A stretch of DNA of 64,000 nt from Pseudomonas pharyngis. Its GTDB lineage: Bacteria; Pseudomonadota; Gammaproteobacteria; Pseudomonadales; Pseudomonadaceae. Where the stretch lies: positions 124,001-188,000 of the forward strand of contig NZ_BQID01000010.1 of the NCBI RefSeq assembly GCF_021602345.1. The letters are read 5' to 3'. The notes under the pieces are model-generated. The model was not told the origin of the DNA and searched no databases. It saw nothing but the letters and a program-made list of their open reading frames with translations. Positions 15,314 through 24,366 of the stretch are shown piece after piece; positions within the stretch are counted from its first letter, which is position 1, and the number at the start of each line of letters is the position of its first letter. The translations under genes and the position numbers were made by a program.

Positions 15314-17285
15314 TGGAACCTCCCATGGAGAGCGAGCGATAGCCGATGCGCGAACTGAGCGCCAGCCCCGGTTGATTGGTTTGCGGTTGATCGGTGCGTA
15401 GCCCCGCCGGCGCGTTTTCGAAGCGTACTGTCAGGCCGCCTTCGAGTTGCGTGCGGTTGTTGGCGGCGCTTTGCTGGATCAGGGCGCCTGAGGATTGCGG
15501 CAACGAACTGGTCATTGCCGACGAGCCGGAAGCAGCCGCCGGGGACTGTCCGGTAATCGTCGCCACAACGCCGGAAAGATTGCCATTGAGCAATTCCCGG
15601 ATGGGTGCGACGACACTTTGCAGTTTTGCCCACAGTTCGCTGAACCAGCCGAGAACCGGCTCCCAGGCTTGCTTGATCGACTCCATCGGCGATTGGCTGA
15701 ACAGCGTGCCGAAGGCGTTCGCGACCGATAGTGCCTCTGTGGTCAACGATGCCCACAAACCGGAAAAGTAGCCTTTCAAACCGTCCCACTGCGCGATCGC
15801 CGATTCCATCGGCGAGAAGTTGAACAGGTTCTGGAACTCGCTTTTCAGCGTCAGCGCACTCGCCCGCAGCACATCCCAGAGCGCAGAAAACACCTCGCCC
15901 AGCGGTTGCCAGTTACTTTGAATCAGGCTGAACGGCGACCAGGAGAACGTTGACTTCAGTTGTTCCCAACCGGCTGAAGCCGTTGCTCTCATGTTGTCCA
16001 GCACACCGGAGAACATCCCCAGAGCCGAACCCCACACGCCGGAAAATCTGTCGGCCAGCGAGCCGTCGAACGTTGCCTTGAGCGTGGCCCAACCGGTGGT
16101 CGCGCTGGTAGCTGCACGGTTCCAGAACCCGCTGAACACCGTTTGCGTGGAATCCCAGACTTCGGCCAGTTTCGCCTTCGGCGAGGTGTACAGATTGGCC
16201 CTTAGCGCTTCCATGCCGGTCGCGGCTTTTGCTGCCGCGCTGTCCCAGAACTCACCGAATACCGTTGCCGTCGCACCCCAGACCTCGGCCAGTTTCGCCT
16301 TGGGCGAGGTGTACAGATTGGCCTTCAGCGCTTCCAGGCCGGCGACGCTACCGGCGACGGCGTCGTTCCAGTAATCCTTGACGACAGCGCCAGCCGAATC
16401 CCACAGCTCGCCCATCATCGCCCCGAACGCATTCAGGCGCGCGGTCGCGCCCTCTGCAAGACGACTGGCACCGGCAACGGCGTCAGCCTTCATTTCTTCC
16501 CACTTCTGTTTGGCCGAGGCTTGCATCGAGTCGAATTTCAGCTTCGCGCCCGTGGCCATCTCGTTCCAGCCTTTTTGAACCTTGTCGATACCGCGATGGG
16601 TCGCATCGCTGACCGATTGCCAGGTCTTGCTGAAGAATCCGCTGATCGACGCCCAGTTATCGGTAATCAGGCGCGCGCCAATCACGATCAACGCCACCGC
16701 CGCAGCGATAGCCGCAGCAATCAGGCCGATCGGTGACGTCAGGATCCCCAACACCGCGACCAGCCCCATCGCACCAACCGTCACCACCGTGAACGCCACC
16801 GCCGCTGCCGCCAGTCCTTCGACGAGGTAAGGGTTGTTCGCGACGAACTGGCCGATCGAGGTGATCACCGGCGTCAGCGCCGTGACGATGCCGTTGACAG
16901 CCGGCAGTAATGCCTGACCGATATTCAGCGAAATCTTGTCCAGCGCCTCGTTGAACTTCTCGAGGTTGGCCGAGGTTTCGCCGTGGACCACCTTGGGGAC
17001 TTTCAGGTGTTTGTTCGCCAGGGCTTTTTTCGCCAGCGCGTCCTGCGCCTCGATGGCTTTCTTGATGCCGTCCTGAAACGGCTTGAGCAAGCCACCTTCG
17101 GAGATGAATCCGGCGACGTCCAGCGGCTCGAGGCCGCTGTCTTCCATGCTTTTCTTGAATGCTGCGACCTTGCCGCGCAGCCCCTTCATCTCGGCCTCCA
17201 TTTTCTCGGCGCCCTTGAGCACCACGAGCATGTTGACCGTGACGGGGAAGTTCTGCGGGATCAGGCTCAATTGTGTATTAGCCAT
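15300..17285 (-). CDS. Tape measure protein of the Mu-like tail
   Basis: About 661 residues. The N-terminal helical part is followed by a glycine/alanine-rich hydrophobic stretch (about 155-205), then a tryptophan-punctuated region with repeats of about 41 residues; two (from about residues 317 and 358) are nearly identical around EALKANLYTSPKAKLAEVW. Such proteins set tail length. I use the ATG at 17285, which shares one base with the TGA that ends the frameshift extension of the upstream chaperone; a GTG one codon earlier is possible. The tape measure of the P2-like tail is about 100 residues longer. Confidence 0.92.
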   Translation of the reverse strand: MANTQLSLIPQNFPVTVNMLVVLKGAEKMEAEMKGLRGKVAAFKKSMEDSGLEPLDVAGFISEGGLLKPFQDGIKKAIEAQDALAKKALANKHLKVPKVVHGETSANLEKFNEALDKISLNIGQALLPAVNGIVTALTPVITSIGQFVANNPYLVEGLAAAAVAFTVVTVGAMGLVAVLGILTSPIGLIAAAIAAAVALIVIGARLITDNWASISGFFSKTWQSVSDATHRGIDKVQKGWNEMATGAKLKFDSMQASAKQKWEEMKADAVAGASRLAEGATARLNAFGAMMGELWDSAGAVVKDYWNDAVAGSVAGLEALKANLYTSPKAKLAEVWGATATVFGEFWDSAAAKAATGMEALRANLYTSPKAKLAEVWDSTQTVFSGFWNRAATSATTGWATLKATFDGSLADRFSGVWGSALGMFSGVLDNMRATASAGWEQLKSTFSWSPFSLIQSNWQPLGEVFSALWDVLRASALTLKSEFQNLFNFSPMESAIAQWDGLKGYFSGLWASLTTEALSVANAFGTLFSQSPMESIKQAWEPVLGWFSELWAKLQSVVAPIRELLNGNLSGVVATITGQSPAAASGSSAMTSSLPQSSGALIQQSAANNRTQLEGGLTVRFENAPAGLRTDQPQTNQPGLALSSRIGYRSLSMGGSNELA

Positions 17286-17448
17286 CACTGCACCTGCTGC
17301 ATCGCATTGATCCGTTGCGCGTGCTCCAGCGATTCGCGAAGCACATCCAGTGGCCTGGCCATCATCTGTTCGGGGTCAACCTTCCAGAACCAGGCCAGGT
17401 CATAGGCGACCGAAATCAGGTCGGTGATGGCTCCGACGCCGCACTCAT
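17285..17448 (-). CDS. -1 frameshift extension of the gp41-like chaperone
   Basis: In the -1 frame relative to the gp41-like gene there is an open frame of 54 codons (HECGVGAITDLISVAYDLAW... ending NAMQQVQ). It is reached from the slippery site at 17449-17455 and stops at the tape-measure start. It has no good start of its own. The fused product would have about 142 residues, the E/E' arrangement known from lambda G/GT, P2 and Mu-like tails. Confidence 0.8.
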
Positions 17449-17712
17449 GAAAAAACTCGCAACGGCCCAGCTCAGCGCATTGAGGTCAGCCAGGTCCAGC
17501 TGGTTGACCGACGACGGCGGAATGCCGGCGCACACGGCGATGTATTTGGCCGCCACGTCCATGTCGAGGCTGACCTCTTCGCTCTTGTCGATCTTGTACG
17601 GCAGCGCCTTGATCGCTCGCACTTCCTGCACCGTCGGGCGGCGCAGGACGAGTTCGGTCAGGGGCTCGCCGTGAGCTTCGATCGCAACCTGAAGCTTCAC
17701 GGCGCCGCTCAT
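17416..17712 (-). CDS. Tail assembly chaperone, Mu gp41-like
   Basis: A 98-residue tail assembly chaperone of the phage E/gp41 type (PF10109-like). It has VKLQVAIEAHGEPLTELVLRRPTVQEVRAIKAL at the N terminus and NALSWAVASFF just before the slippery site. It coats the tape measure before tube polymerisation. Its ATG overlaps the stop of the tube gene (ATGA, 17709-17712). A fraction of ribosomes is expected to shift to the -1 frame and make the longer form. Confidence 0.88.
   Translation of the reverse strand: MSGAVKLQVAIEAHGEPLTELVLRRPTVQEVRAIKALPYKIDKSEEVSLDMDVAAKYIAVCAGIPPSSVNQLDLADLNALSWAVASFFMSAASEPSPT
17449..17455 (-). other. Programmed -1 frameshift site T TTT TTC
   Basis: The mRNA sense reads AGT TTT TTC ATG in the zero frame, giving the X XXY YYZ heptamer T TTT TTC. 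The -1 frame after it is open for 54 codons, and the gene is a tail assembly chaperone, the class that classically uses this device. A downstream stimulatory structure was not established. Confidence 0.8.
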
Positions 17713-18056
17713 TGCCAGGTCCCCTTGATGCCTTCGAATTTCAGTTCGATGGTGGCATCATCGCCTTTGGAGACTGGCTCTTCGACCAGGTAGGCACCGG
17801 CCAGTACGTAGACTTTGCCGTTGCTGAATTCGCAGGTGACGGTGATGTCGGTGCCTTCGATCAGCTTCTTCAACGGGAAGTCGGCGGTGTGCAGCGCGGT
17901 CACCTTGAACGACGGCGCGACGTCGGTTTCCTTGTAGAAACCCGGCACGACGGTTTCGCGTTTGACGGCCATCAGCGGGGCTTCGCAGCCGCCATTGATA
18001 GTCAGTTGTGCACCGTCGACCTTGACGTAGCAGGTGCCTGCAATCAGTTGACCCAT
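17709..18056 (-). CDS. Tail tube protein of the Mu-like tail
   Basis: A 115-residue tube protein of the Mu gpM class (PF10618), starting MGQLIAGTCYVKVDGAQLT with a conserved ALHTADFPLKKLIEGTDITVTCEF core and a VLAGAYLVEEPVSKGDD stretch. I choose 18056 and not 18086 because the shorter form begins at the family N terminus with AGGGAGT upstream. Confidence 0.92.
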   Translation of the reverse strand: MGQLIAGTCYVKVDGAQLTINGGCEAPLMAVKRETVVPGFYKETDVAPSFKVTALHTADFPLKKLIEGTDITVTCEFSNGKVYVLAGAYLVEEPVSKGDDATIELKFEGIKGTWQ

Positions 18057-18075
18057 GGTGTTACTCCCTTCAAAT

Positions 18076-18098
18076 AAAAAGCCCACGCAAGGTGGGCT
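18076..18098 (-). terminator. Terminator-like hairpin between sheath and tube genes
   Basis: Minus-strand stem AGCCCAC/GTGGGCT with a 5-nt loop, followed by TTTTTATTT. It lies in the 67-bp gap between sheath (upstream) and tube (downstream). It may tune the relative amount of downstream transcript; it cannot be a full stop unless another promoter serves the genes to the left. Confidence 0.6.
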
Positions 18099-18123
18099 GA
18101 AATCACAGTGTCAAACGCGCCGA

Positions 18124-19620
18124 TCAGGCGACGTCGTCGTACTGCAGACGGAACTGGTTGAGCAGTGCGAACACGCGCAGACCGTTGATGTAATCCGGCG
18201 GGAACAGCACGTTCACGCGGCTCGGGTCCTGCACGTCGCGCTCGACGATCAGGTGCTCGGCGAACAGCTCGGCGTTTTCCACGTGGCCTTCGAGTTCGAG
18301 CTTGGCGTACTGGGCGATCAGCTCACCGCGAATGGTCGCCGGGGTGACGATCGGCTGGCCGGCGCCAAAACGGGTGCCGTCGGAAGCCAGTTTGTGGCGA
18401 CCGTACTTGCTGGTGATCACGCTTTGCAGACGACGCACGATGAACGCCGACTGGTGCATGGTTTCGCTGTCCAGGTACGAGTTGTCGGCCTGGCCGTAAG
18501 CGTTCTTCTGGTAGGTGGTGATCGAGCGCTGGATGCGCACGTAGCCGCCTTCGTAGTACGCGGTGGCGATGCCGTAGTTGAGCAGCGACTGACGCTCGGT
18601 CAGGGTGAAGCGCTCGCTCGCCGGCGCCGGATCGACACCCGGCAGGCTGCCGCTCTGGGTCGGACGGCTGGCGTCGGCGGAGATGAACACCGAAGTACGC
18701 GCAGCCAGTGCAGCGGCCTGCACCCACACAGGTTGCGGAACGCCCGGCTCCAGCGCCTGAATGGTCATGTGCTGGTCGTTGCGAGCCTGACCGGCTGCCA
18801 CCAGCGTGCCGACGGTGCCGCGCTTGGCGCTGTAGACGTGACCGAACAGTTGCTTGGCCCACGACCAGCGACCGGTGCTGTCGTCCATCACCGCTTGCCA
18901 GGTGTTGAGGGTGGCCAGGTCGGACCATGGCAGTGCGATGAATTCGAACGGCTCATCACCCAGTGCGGCAACCGCTTCAACCTGGTCAGGCACACCGACG
19001 CCGCCGGTCATGGCGGTGATCGCGGTGGTCAGGCCGGCCGGGGTTTCTTCGCCGTTGCTCTTGCCCAGGCGATTGAATTGCAGGCTGATGTCGTTGCCGC
19101 TCTCGCCGGTCCATTTGGCGTTCAGAGTGACGACGCCTTCGGCCGCTGCTGCGCTCACCGGCAGATCGGCGGTGGCATTGATTTTCTGTGCCAGGGCGGT
19201 GGCCGCCTGGGCAGCGGTGGCACCGTTGACCACGGTGGCCTGGACGCGGACGCCGCCGACATACAGGTTGAGCACGCCCGCCTGAGTCGCGGTGCCGGTC
19301 AGAGTCAGCACGCCTTTGGCGATGGCGCCGGTGGCGTTGTGCAGCGGCAGGCACCAGATCTCACCGATCGGGTCAGCCTTGCGGAAGGTCTCGTACATCG
19401 AGGCGAGCATCGAGCCCTGGCCGCCAATGCTCTTGGCCAGCGCCACGCTGGAGACCAGCACCAGTTTGCCGACTTCGCTCGGGGCGATGTTGTCGTTGAC
19501 CTGCGCCACGATCAGGCGACGCATGGACGAGGACGCGCTATTGGCGGCCGAGTTGTCCATTTCGGCATAGAACAGCGGTACACGAATGTCCGCAGGGATG
19601 TTGCTGAATCCGATCGCCAT
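18124..19620 (-). CDS. Contractile tail sheath of the Mu-like tail
   Basis: A 498-residue sheath of the Mu gpL class. It starts MAIGFSNIPADIRVPLFYAEMDNS. Conserved regions include PLHNATGAIAKGVLTLTGTATQAG, EAVAALGDEPFEFIALPWSD, and the C-terminal RVQDPSRVNVLFPPDYINGLRVFALLNQF-like domain that links sheath subunits. GGGAGCC lies before the ATG at 19620, which shares a base with the stop of the preceding small gene (TAATG). A presence of two sheath genes (see 25677-26843) shows two contractile particles. Confidence 0.94.
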   Translation of the reverse strand: MAIGFSNIPADIRVPLFYAEMDNSAANSASSSMRRLIVAQVNDNIAPSEVGKLVLVSSVALAKSIGGQGSMLASMYETFRKADPIGEIWCLPLHNATGAIAKGVLTLTGTATQAGVLNLYVGGVRVQATVVNGATAAQAATALAQKINATADLPVSAAAAEGVVTLNAKWTGESGNDISLQFNRLGKSNGEETPAGLTTAITAMTGGVGVPDQVEAVAALGDEPFEFIALPWSDLATLNTWQAVMDDSTGRWSWAKQLFGHVYSAKRGTVGTLVAAGQARNDQHMTIQALEPGVPQPVWVQAAALAARTSVFISADASRPTQSGSLPGVDPAPASERFTLTERQSLLNYGIATAYYEGGYVRIQRSITTYQKNAYGQADNSYLDSETMHQSAFIVRRLQSVITSKYGRHKLASDGTRFGAGQPIVTPATIRGELIAQYAKLELEGHVENAELFAEHLIVERDVQDPSRVNVLFPPDYINGLRVFALLNQFRLQYDDVA

Positions 19621-19799
19621 TATTTGGCTCCCTTTTGTTTGGCTGTTGCGGTTTTGAGGGTGATATCGCCGTCGGCCAGACGCCGGCGCCACCAGGCGCT
19701 GTCCAGCACTTCACGGCCTTCCAGTGGCAGCAGGTCGCCGGCTTCCGGGTCCGGCACGGCACGGCCAGGGGCCGGCACTACGGTGATGCGGTTGCTCAT
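19620..19799 (-). CDS. Small DUF2635-type tail protein (Mu gp38-like position)
   Basis: A 59-residue protein, MSNRITVVPAPGRAVPDPE at the N terminus, then a central SAWWRRRLADGDI. This matches the small DUF2635 proteins found just before Mu-like sheath genes. Its ATG overlaps the stop of the gp37-like gene (ATGA) and its TAA overlaps the sheath ATG, so the three are translated as a chain. Exact role in the tail is not known. Confidence 0.85.
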   Translation of the reverse strand: MSNRITVVPAPGRAVPDPEAGDLLPLEGREVLDSAWWRRRLADGDITLKTATAKQKGAK

Positions 19800-20380
19800 G
19801 GGGTTACGTCTCCAGAGAAAGTCATTTCCACGCGCCCGTCAGGGCCCGGGCGTTTCAGGTTGGGGTCGGCCGGGTCGATCGCATCGACCCGCACGGTGGC
19901 CCCGGTAAAGGACGACAAACCGTCCAGTTCGCGTTCGTGCCAACTCTCCGCAGGCTGACTTGGCAGATTGCGGCCCAGCTGGAACTCGGCAAAAAAGCGC
20001 AGCCGGTAGAACGCGCGGCTGCTGTTGATCGAGACCGTTTCGCCGCCGTCGTAAACGATGGCGCTGTAGTTGGAATCGGGTTTGAAACCCACCAGCGCAC
20101 GCCACAGTTCGGCGCGCAGGTCGTGCAACAGATCCAGCGCTTTTGTGGCGTCCGTGGCATCGAGTGCCAGGATGATTTCGAAGCGGTCACGGATCGGTTG
20201 GCTGTAGGAGTTCTGTGCGGTGCTGGCGCTGGCTACGTCGGCCAGCGGTGAAACATGGGCCGAGGGCATCGGCAGATTCGGGTCGCCTTGCAATAGCGCC
20301 AGGTCGACACCTGTCGCGATATGGCCGGCAAGGCTTGGGCATTGCGCACGCAGCTGCGTGAGGATCGGGGAGATCTTCAT
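19796..20380 (-). CDS. Mu gp37-like tail protein (DUF1834), putative tail terminator
   Basis: A 194-residue protein, MKISPILTQLRAQCPSLAGHIATGVDLALL, with FEIILALDATDATKALDLLHDLRAELWRAL in the centre. It fits the phage gp37/DUF1834 family, thought to cap the tail. It is the first gene of the Mu-like block and starts only 60 bp after the P2-like gpD gene, with no terminator in between that I can see. Confidence 0.85.
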   Translation of the reverse strand: MKISPILTQLRAQCPSLAGHIATGVDLALLQGDPNLPMPSAHVSPLADVASASTAQNSYSQPIRDRFEIILALDATDATKALDLLHDLRAELWRALVGFKPDSNYSAIVYDGGETVSINSSRAFYRLRFFAEFQLGRNLPSQPAESWHERELDGLSSFTGATVRVDAIDPADPNLKRPGPDGRVEMTFSGDVTP

Positions 20381-20439
20381 GGGGAGCGTTCCAGGTTTTG
20401 TGAATGACCACAGAGAGGTGTGGCGGTGAGACCGGGGGA

Positions 20440-21468
20440 TCAGTCCTTGGCTTTTGCCTCGGGATCCCGGCCGGTCGCTTCGATCAGGCAGCGATAGCTT
20501 TCCTCGCGCTTGCCGCTGGCCGTGACCTTTTCAATCGACCAGCGACCGCGCATGAAGTCCGGCCAGGTATCGTCGAGTACCAGCAGACCTTCGGCTGCCA
20601 GCAGTGGATCGCCCGGGCAGGTGACCTTCAGCTTGTATTTCTCGCGCAGCATCTTGCGCACTTCGGCCTCGCCGATGGCTTTGGCTTCTTCTTCGCTGGC
20701 CAGTTTCTGGCGGATGACCTTGTAGGGTTCGGAACCGGTGATCACCTCCCGCAGCTTGCCGAGAGCACCGTCCCAGAATGAGGTTTTGCAACCCTGATTC
20801 TGGGTGCGGGCGGTCTCTTCCAGCGTGGCGCTGATGAAGGCGTGATCGCCCGGCCGGTTGTTGTGGGTCACCGACAGCCTGACGTCCGGTATCACCTGGC
20901 CCGACAGGTTTTTGAGCTGCGCCGGTTTTGCCAGTACGTAAAGGTCGTTGAACGGTTTGGCCACCGCGTCGTACTTTTTCGCCAGGCGTGTGATGAAGCT
21001 CATGTCAGTTTCGTTCGACTGGTCGACATGCGCGATCCTGATCAGCGCCAGTTCGGGATCGACCCGTGGCGAGAATCCGTGTCTCGAGACCAGCTCGCGA
21101 AACAGTCCGCCAAGGGTTATAGGGCCATGACTGGCCGTGCGCCGCTCCTTGAATCCGGTTTCGTCCTTGCCGCTGAAGGGGGCTGCGGTTGCGACCAGTG
21201 TCAGACGCAGCGGGAACAGCGTCGGTGTCAGTCGAGTGACCTTGAACTGGCCTTTTTCCACCAGCCCGGTCTCCAGATAGCCCACCCGCAGGCCGATGGT
21301 GCCGCCAAGGGTCGGCAAGCCTTCAAGGCCTTCCAGGTCGAGCACCAGCGTCAGTTGATCGGACTCCATTCCAGCGGCATCGATGTGTTCCCAACTGATC
21401 AGGCGCTGGTTCAGCAGGTCCTTGTTGGCGCCGTAGATTTCAATCGCCGGCGTAAATCCCTGTGCCAT
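20440..21468 (-). CDS. Baseplate hub protein gpD of the P2-like tail
   Basis: A 342-residue late-control D family (PF05954) hub protein: MAQGFTPAIEIYGANKDLLNQRLISWEHIDAAG, then SRHGFSPRVDPELALIRIAHVDQSNETDMSFITRLAKKYDAVAKP, which is the most conserved D segment. It forms the hub under the spike. It is the last gene of the P2-like block; in R-pyocin clusters the endolysin follows here, but in this locus the Mu-like block follows instead. Confidence 0.94.
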   Translation of the reverse strand: MAQGFTPAIEIYGANKDLLNQRLISWEHIDAAGMESDQLTLVLDLEGLEGLPTLGGTIGLRVGYLETGLVEKGQFKVTRLTPTLFPLRLTLVATAAPFSGKDETGFKERRTASHGPITLGGLFRELVSRHGFSPRVDPELALIRIAHVDQSNETDMSFITRLAKKYDAVAKPFNDLYVLAKPAQLKNLSGQVIPDVRLSVTHNNRPGDHAFISATLEETARTQNQGCKTSFWDGALGKLREVITGSEPYKVIRQKLASEEEAKAIGEAEVRKMLREKYKLKVTCPGDPLLAAEGLLVLDDTWPDFMRGRWSIEKVTASGKREESYRCLIEATGRDPEAKAKD

Positions 21469-21477
21469 GCAGCCTCC

Positions 21478-21690
21478 TTAATCCCAGGCCAGAACCGGTT
21501 TGATTGCGGCCGGTCTGCTGTCGAGTTCCGGCAGCGTCACCCAGACACCTGCCGGCAGGATCGGGCCGTGCTCGGCCAGGGTCGGGTTGAGTGTCCACAG
21601 GGCTTCTTCGGCGCTGTCATCGCTGCGACCGGTTTCGCGGTACAGCAACAGATTCACCGAGTCACCGGCCATGCTTCGTACCTTACGCAT
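21478..21690 (-). CDS. Tail protein X of the P2-like tail (LysM-like)
   Basis: A 70-residue gpX (PF05489): DSVNLLLYRETGRSDDSAEEALWTLNP and LAEHGPILPAGVWVTLPEL, the small LysM-like fold that helps hold the spike complex. Overlaps the U gene by 8 bp and precedes D by 9 bp. Confidence 0.92.
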   Translation of the reverse strand: MRKVRSMAGDSVNLLLYRETGRSDDSAEEALWTLNPTLAEHGPILPAGVWVTLPELDSRPAAIKPVLAWD

Positions 21691-22066
21691 TGTTGAACTC
21701 CGACAATCCGATGACCCACTTGATTACCATCGCGGTCCCGTCATCAATGACCTCGCTCTGGTTTTCGTCGATGCTGTTGATCCGCCACAAACCCCAGTTG
21801 CGGCCAATGCCGTCAATCAACGGCAACGGTGCACGCAGTGCTTGCAGCGCACGCAGTTCATCGAGCCGTTCCATCCCCACGGCGTACATCGAGGTGCCGG
21901 AGATGGTCAGGGTTTCAGGCTTCTGCCCTGTCTGATGGGATCTGGGTTTGCTGTTGAGGATCTGCAACTCGGTCCAGCCACCCTCGGATTTTCGCGACAG
22001 CGTGCTGTACGCAAAATCCCGGGACAGACCGAAGATGAAACTGCCCAGTGCCATTTGTTGTTTCAT
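21683..22066 (-). CDS. Tail protein U of the P2-like tail
   Basis: A 127-residue gpU (PF06995): MALGSFIFGLSRDFAYSTLSRKSEGGW, LRALQALRAPLPLIDGIGRNWGLWRINSI, then DDGTAMVIKWVIGLSEF. It acts in tail assembly. The ATG overlaps the stop of the tape measure (ATGA, 22063-22066). Confidence 0.93.
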   Translation of the reverse strand: MKQQMALGSFIFGLSRDFAYSTLSRKSEGGWTELQILNSKPRSHQTGQKPETLTISGTSMYAVGMERLDELRALQALRAPLPLIDGIGRNWGLWRINSIDENQSEVIDDGTAMVIKWVIGLSEFNNA

Positions 22067-24360
22067 CGGGCGACTCCATCGGTCAGGGCTGCGTCGCGGC
22101 GTATGGAGAGGGCATTGCCGGCCACACCTGGGACAAATTGGGACGTAAAGTGCGACTCAAGCACCTGCGAAAGCATCGCGCCGACTTTCTCGGAACTGAG
22201 CATTTCGCTGCCGCTGACATGAACTGAAGGTGCGTAGGTGAATTGCGGAAGTGGCGTTGGTGTTTGCATTTGCGCCGCGGACAGGTCCTTGGCGACTTCC
22301 GCTGGCGGGGAGAGCTTGTCTTCAGGCGGCGTCGCCTGATGCTCCCCCACATAAGACCCGATTATTCCACCCAGTGTGCCACCAATGAAGGTTCCGATGC
22401 CGGGCGCAATGAAAGTACCGATCGTAGCGCCAATCGCCGTTCCGGCCAGTTCACCGGCCGCGCCCTTTACCGCTTTGTCATCACCTTCGCGCCAGCCTTT
22501 CAACCCTTTATAGGCAGCGTGAGCAATGGCCAGAGGTGCACCAAGCTTGATGGCAGGCAATGCCTTGACAACCGACGGCATGAGCTTGCCCCCCAAACCC
22601 TCTGCCAATGACATGACTTTCGCGCCAGCCCCGCTCAGCCGGCTCGGCATGGCGCTTTTGACAACATCGCCAACCATTCTGAATCGGGTGAGCGCATCGT
22701 CGAACATGGGTGCGATTCTGGCCGTCACACCACTCAAACGACCGCCCCCACGAGCCCTGGAAGCGGTGCTGCGCTGTCGTGCAGCAGAAGATGCGCGCCG
22801 GCCAGATCCACGCCCCGCCTTTCCTTTTTTGCGGCCGTCGCCAACGTTGTCATCACCGGCTATTACGTCGGCAATATCCGAAGGCATTCGCGCGGTAGCC
22901 AAGCGTAATAGCTTCGTGGAAACCACGTCGAGTACCGAAGCCACACCGGACTTCAACGCGCCTCCCACAAACGGCATCGCTGCTACGCCGAGCAAGGCCA
23001 GCCCTGCCGTGAGGGCCGGGAACGTTTCTGCCGCTGTGCTCACACCGTTGACCAGTGCGGTGAGCACTACGGCGGCACCGTCAGCCAAGGGCGCAAGCGC
23101 CGTGCCGAATGCAGTGGTCAACCGGGTCAGACTTGCGTCCAGCGCATTCCAGCGACCCTGCGAAGTATTGCCGAACGCCTCTGCAGACTTCGCCGCAGCA
23201 CCTTCGCCCGCGCCAAGCTCCGTTGTTGCGTACTTGTGCTTGTCGGCTACCAGCGAGAACGCGTTTTTTACATCGTCCGGCTTCTTCAGCAGTTCGAGAA
23301 CTCGGGTGTCGTTTTCGCCGAACAGCGTCTTCGTCAGTGCTGCCCGCTCTTGCACAGGCTGCTCGTTAAGTGCAGCAAGAACCGAGTTGATTACAGCAGG
23401 TGCATCCTTCCTCATACCCTCGGACAGCGATTGAGGATCAAGCCCTAACTGAGTCAAGGCTCTTCGCTGCTCAGTCGATACCGCCCCGCCTTTGGCCAGC
23501 ATCGAGGTGATGCCCTTGAGCGCGGCGCTGGCGCCCTCCTTGTCCGCACCACTATTGAGTAGAGCCGCCGCCAATGCGGCGACCTGTTCGGGCGTCAATC
23601 CGGCGGCAATCGCACTCTCGCCGGAACGTTGCACCACCGAACCGATGTCGGCGGCCTTGGCATCCAGACCGCTATTGCCGAGGTAGGTCGTTGCATCCGC
23701 AAGATCCTGGCTTTGATACTGATCCAGCTTCAGCGAGGAACGCCACGCGGCGAGCATTTCGCCAGCCGTCTTGACGTCCATCCTGAATGCCGATGCGTTG
23801 ATTGCGGCATCATGGGAGAACCACTTCAGTTCGTTCGCCCGCTGGTCACCTTTGGCACCATCGGCAATGCCGGATCTGGCTCCGGCAAGCTGCACTTGCA
23901 ACAGATCCGCGTTGGTCGCACCACTGGCGGATATCTGTTTCTCGCTGGCGAGTTCCAGAGTGCTCTGCGAGTGCGCTTGAAGCTGATCACTGCTCAGTTT
24001 GAGCAACTGATTGAGTTCGACAAGCGCCGTCTCGTTGGCCATGGCTGATTGCATGAGCTTAGGAGGTGGACGCTGCTCGATCTCGGCCTTGAGTTTTGAC
24101 TTTGGTTCGGCGCTTGCAGCCGGGGATGCAGCACTCACCTTGAACAGCGATTGCTGATTGGCCAACAGCTCTCGAAGCTTGATCTGCTCCTGGGTCAGTA
24201 AACGAATATCCGCACTGGCCATAGCCAGTGCCAAACTCAAATCCACCAGCGGTGTGCCGAGGCTGTCGGGCGCTATCGATCCGCCCGCCAGTCTGGCGTT
24301 GCCGAACGCCATGCTTCCAGTCTCGCTGGCGAGCATCGGCGCGTACTTCGTGTCTGCCAT
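22063..24360 (-). CDS. Tape measure protein of the P2-like tail (gpT)
   Basis: A 765-residue P2 T-type tape measure. It has helical segments throughout, a TIGR01760-like central core (LAAALLNSGADKEGASAALKGITSMLAKGGAV, then LFGENDTRVLELLKKPDD), hydrophobic stretches (AGLALLGVAAMPFVGGAL), an arginine-rich patch (GRGSGRRASSAARQRS), and a glycine-zipper-like segment (AIGATIGTFIAPGIGTFIGGTLGGIIG) near the C terminus that may reach the target membrane. A ribosome site AGGAG lies upstream. Confidence 0.93.
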   Translation of the reverse strand: MADTKYAPMLASETGSMAFGNARLAGGSIAPDSLGTPLVDLSLALAMASADIRLLTQEQIKLRELLANQQSLFKVSAASPAASAEPKSKLKAEIEQRPPPKLMQSAMANETALVELNQLLKLSSDQLQAHSQSTLELASEKQISASGATNADLLQVQLAGARSGIADGAKGDQRANELKWFSHDAAINASAFRMDVKTAGEMLAAWRSSLKLDQYQSQDLADATTYLGNSGLDAKAADIGSVVQRSGESAIAAGLTPEQVAALAAALLNSGADKEGASAALKGITSMLAKGGAVSTEQRRALTQLGLDPQSLSEGMRKDAPAVINSVLAALNEQPVQERAALTKTLFGENDTRVLELLKKPDDVKNAFSLVADKHKYATTELGAGEGAAAKSAEAFGNTSQGRWNALDASLTRLTTAFGTALAPLADGAAVVLTALVNGVSTAAETFPALTAGLALLGVAAMPFVGGALKSGVASVLDVVSTKLLRLATARMPSDIADVIAGDDNVGDGRKKGKAGRGSGRRASSAARQRSTASRARGGGRLSGVTARIAPMFDDALTRFRMVGDVVKSAMPSRLSGAGAKVMSLAEGLGGKLMPSVVKALPAIKLGAPLAIAHAAYKGLKGWREGDDKAVKGAAGELAGTAIGATIGTFIAPGIGTFIGGTLGGIIGSYVGEHQATPPEDKLSPPAEVAKDLSAAQMQTPTPLPQFTYAPSVHVSGSEMLSSEKVGAMLSQVLESHFTSQFVPGVAGNALSIRRDAALTDGVAR

Positions 24361-24366
24361 GCCGCT

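Noticed and set aside
18055-19908. A 617-codon plus-strand frame opposite the Mu-like sheath
   Set aside because: Antisense shadow crossing several gene borders; the sheath on the minus strand is clear.
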